Positions 5,318 through 5,348 of a stretch of 5,348 nucleotides of DNA are shown in pieces. Position 1 is the stretch's first letter; the number at the start of each line of letters is the position of its first letter. Source of the stretch: an uncultured Clostridium sp. (GTDB taxonomy: Bacteria > Bacillota > Clostridia > Clostridiales > Clostridiaceae). Below the pieces are notes generated by a model that had not been told where the DNA came from, searched no databases, and saw only the letters and a program-made list of their open reading frames with translations. The position numbers and the translations under genes were made by a program. Where the stretch lies: the NCBI GenBank assembly GCA_946575275.1, contig CAMNZV010000132.1, positions 1 to 5,348 of the forward strand, in the 5' to 3' direction.

Positions 5318-5340
5318 TGGAGGGGATTTAATCCCCTCTA
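5318..5340 (+). other. GC-rich hairpin after malE
   Basis: GAGGGGAT (5320-5327) and ATCCCCTC (5331-5338) form a perfect 8-bp stem with a 3-nt loop, extendable by a G-U and a T-A pair to 5318-5340. It begins 23 nt after the malE stop. The bases after it (AAAATTACT) hold no T-run in the part visible, so it is not a standard terminator. A hairpin here would fit the common pattern in which the binding-protein message is stabilised and read-through to the permease genes is lower, as at the malE-malF border in E. coli. Confidence 0.65.
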
Positions 5341-5348
5341 AAATTACT

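Overview
The window looks like part of a maltodextrin (or cyclodextrin) uptake and breakdown locus from a low-GC Gram-positive bacterium, most likely a Clostridium or close relative. The reasons are the very AT-rich DNA, heavy use of AGA, ATA and TTA codons, strong AGGAGG ribosome binding sites, and a solute-binding protein made as a lipoprotein. The species assignment is inference. Every gene found is on the + strand and complete.

Layout. Positions 1-73 hold an extended -10 promoter and a ribosome binding site. Positions 74-1765 encode a cytoplasmic GH13 enzyme of the neopullulanase/cyclomaltodextrinase type. Positions 1766-1877 hold a hairpin with a perfect 9-bp stem, then a promoter and a ribosome binding site. 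Positions 1878-2987 encode a MalK/MsmX/UgpC-type ABC ATPase. A PucR/CdaR-type helix-turn-helix regulator (3003-3950) follows 15 nt later, with a perfect 11-bp hairpin near the start of its coding region. Positions 3951-4085 are the most regulated-looking gap: an AT-only hairpin, an inverted repeat, a plausible -35/-10 pair, a palindrome resembling a cre or LacI-family operator at the predicted transcription start, and a 9-nt tandem repeat. Positions 4086-5294 encode a MalE-type maltodextrin-binding lipoprotein. A GC-rich hairpin lies at 5318-5340, where permease genes (malF, malG) would be expected just beyond the window.

How it works together (inference from known families). The lipoprotein captures linear or cyclic maltooligosaccharides at the cell surface. 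Permeases outside the window, powered by the ATPase, import them, and the cytosolic GH13 enzyme hydrolyses them. The regulator inside the cluster probably controls one or more of the promoters, and the operator-like site before malE suggests a second control by CcpA or a LacI-family repressor.

I found no mobile element, CRISPR array, tRNA, rRNA or clearly new enzyme system. The less ordinary parts are the regulator type and its position, the hairpins at or near every cistron border that lack good U-tracts, and the layered control region before malE.
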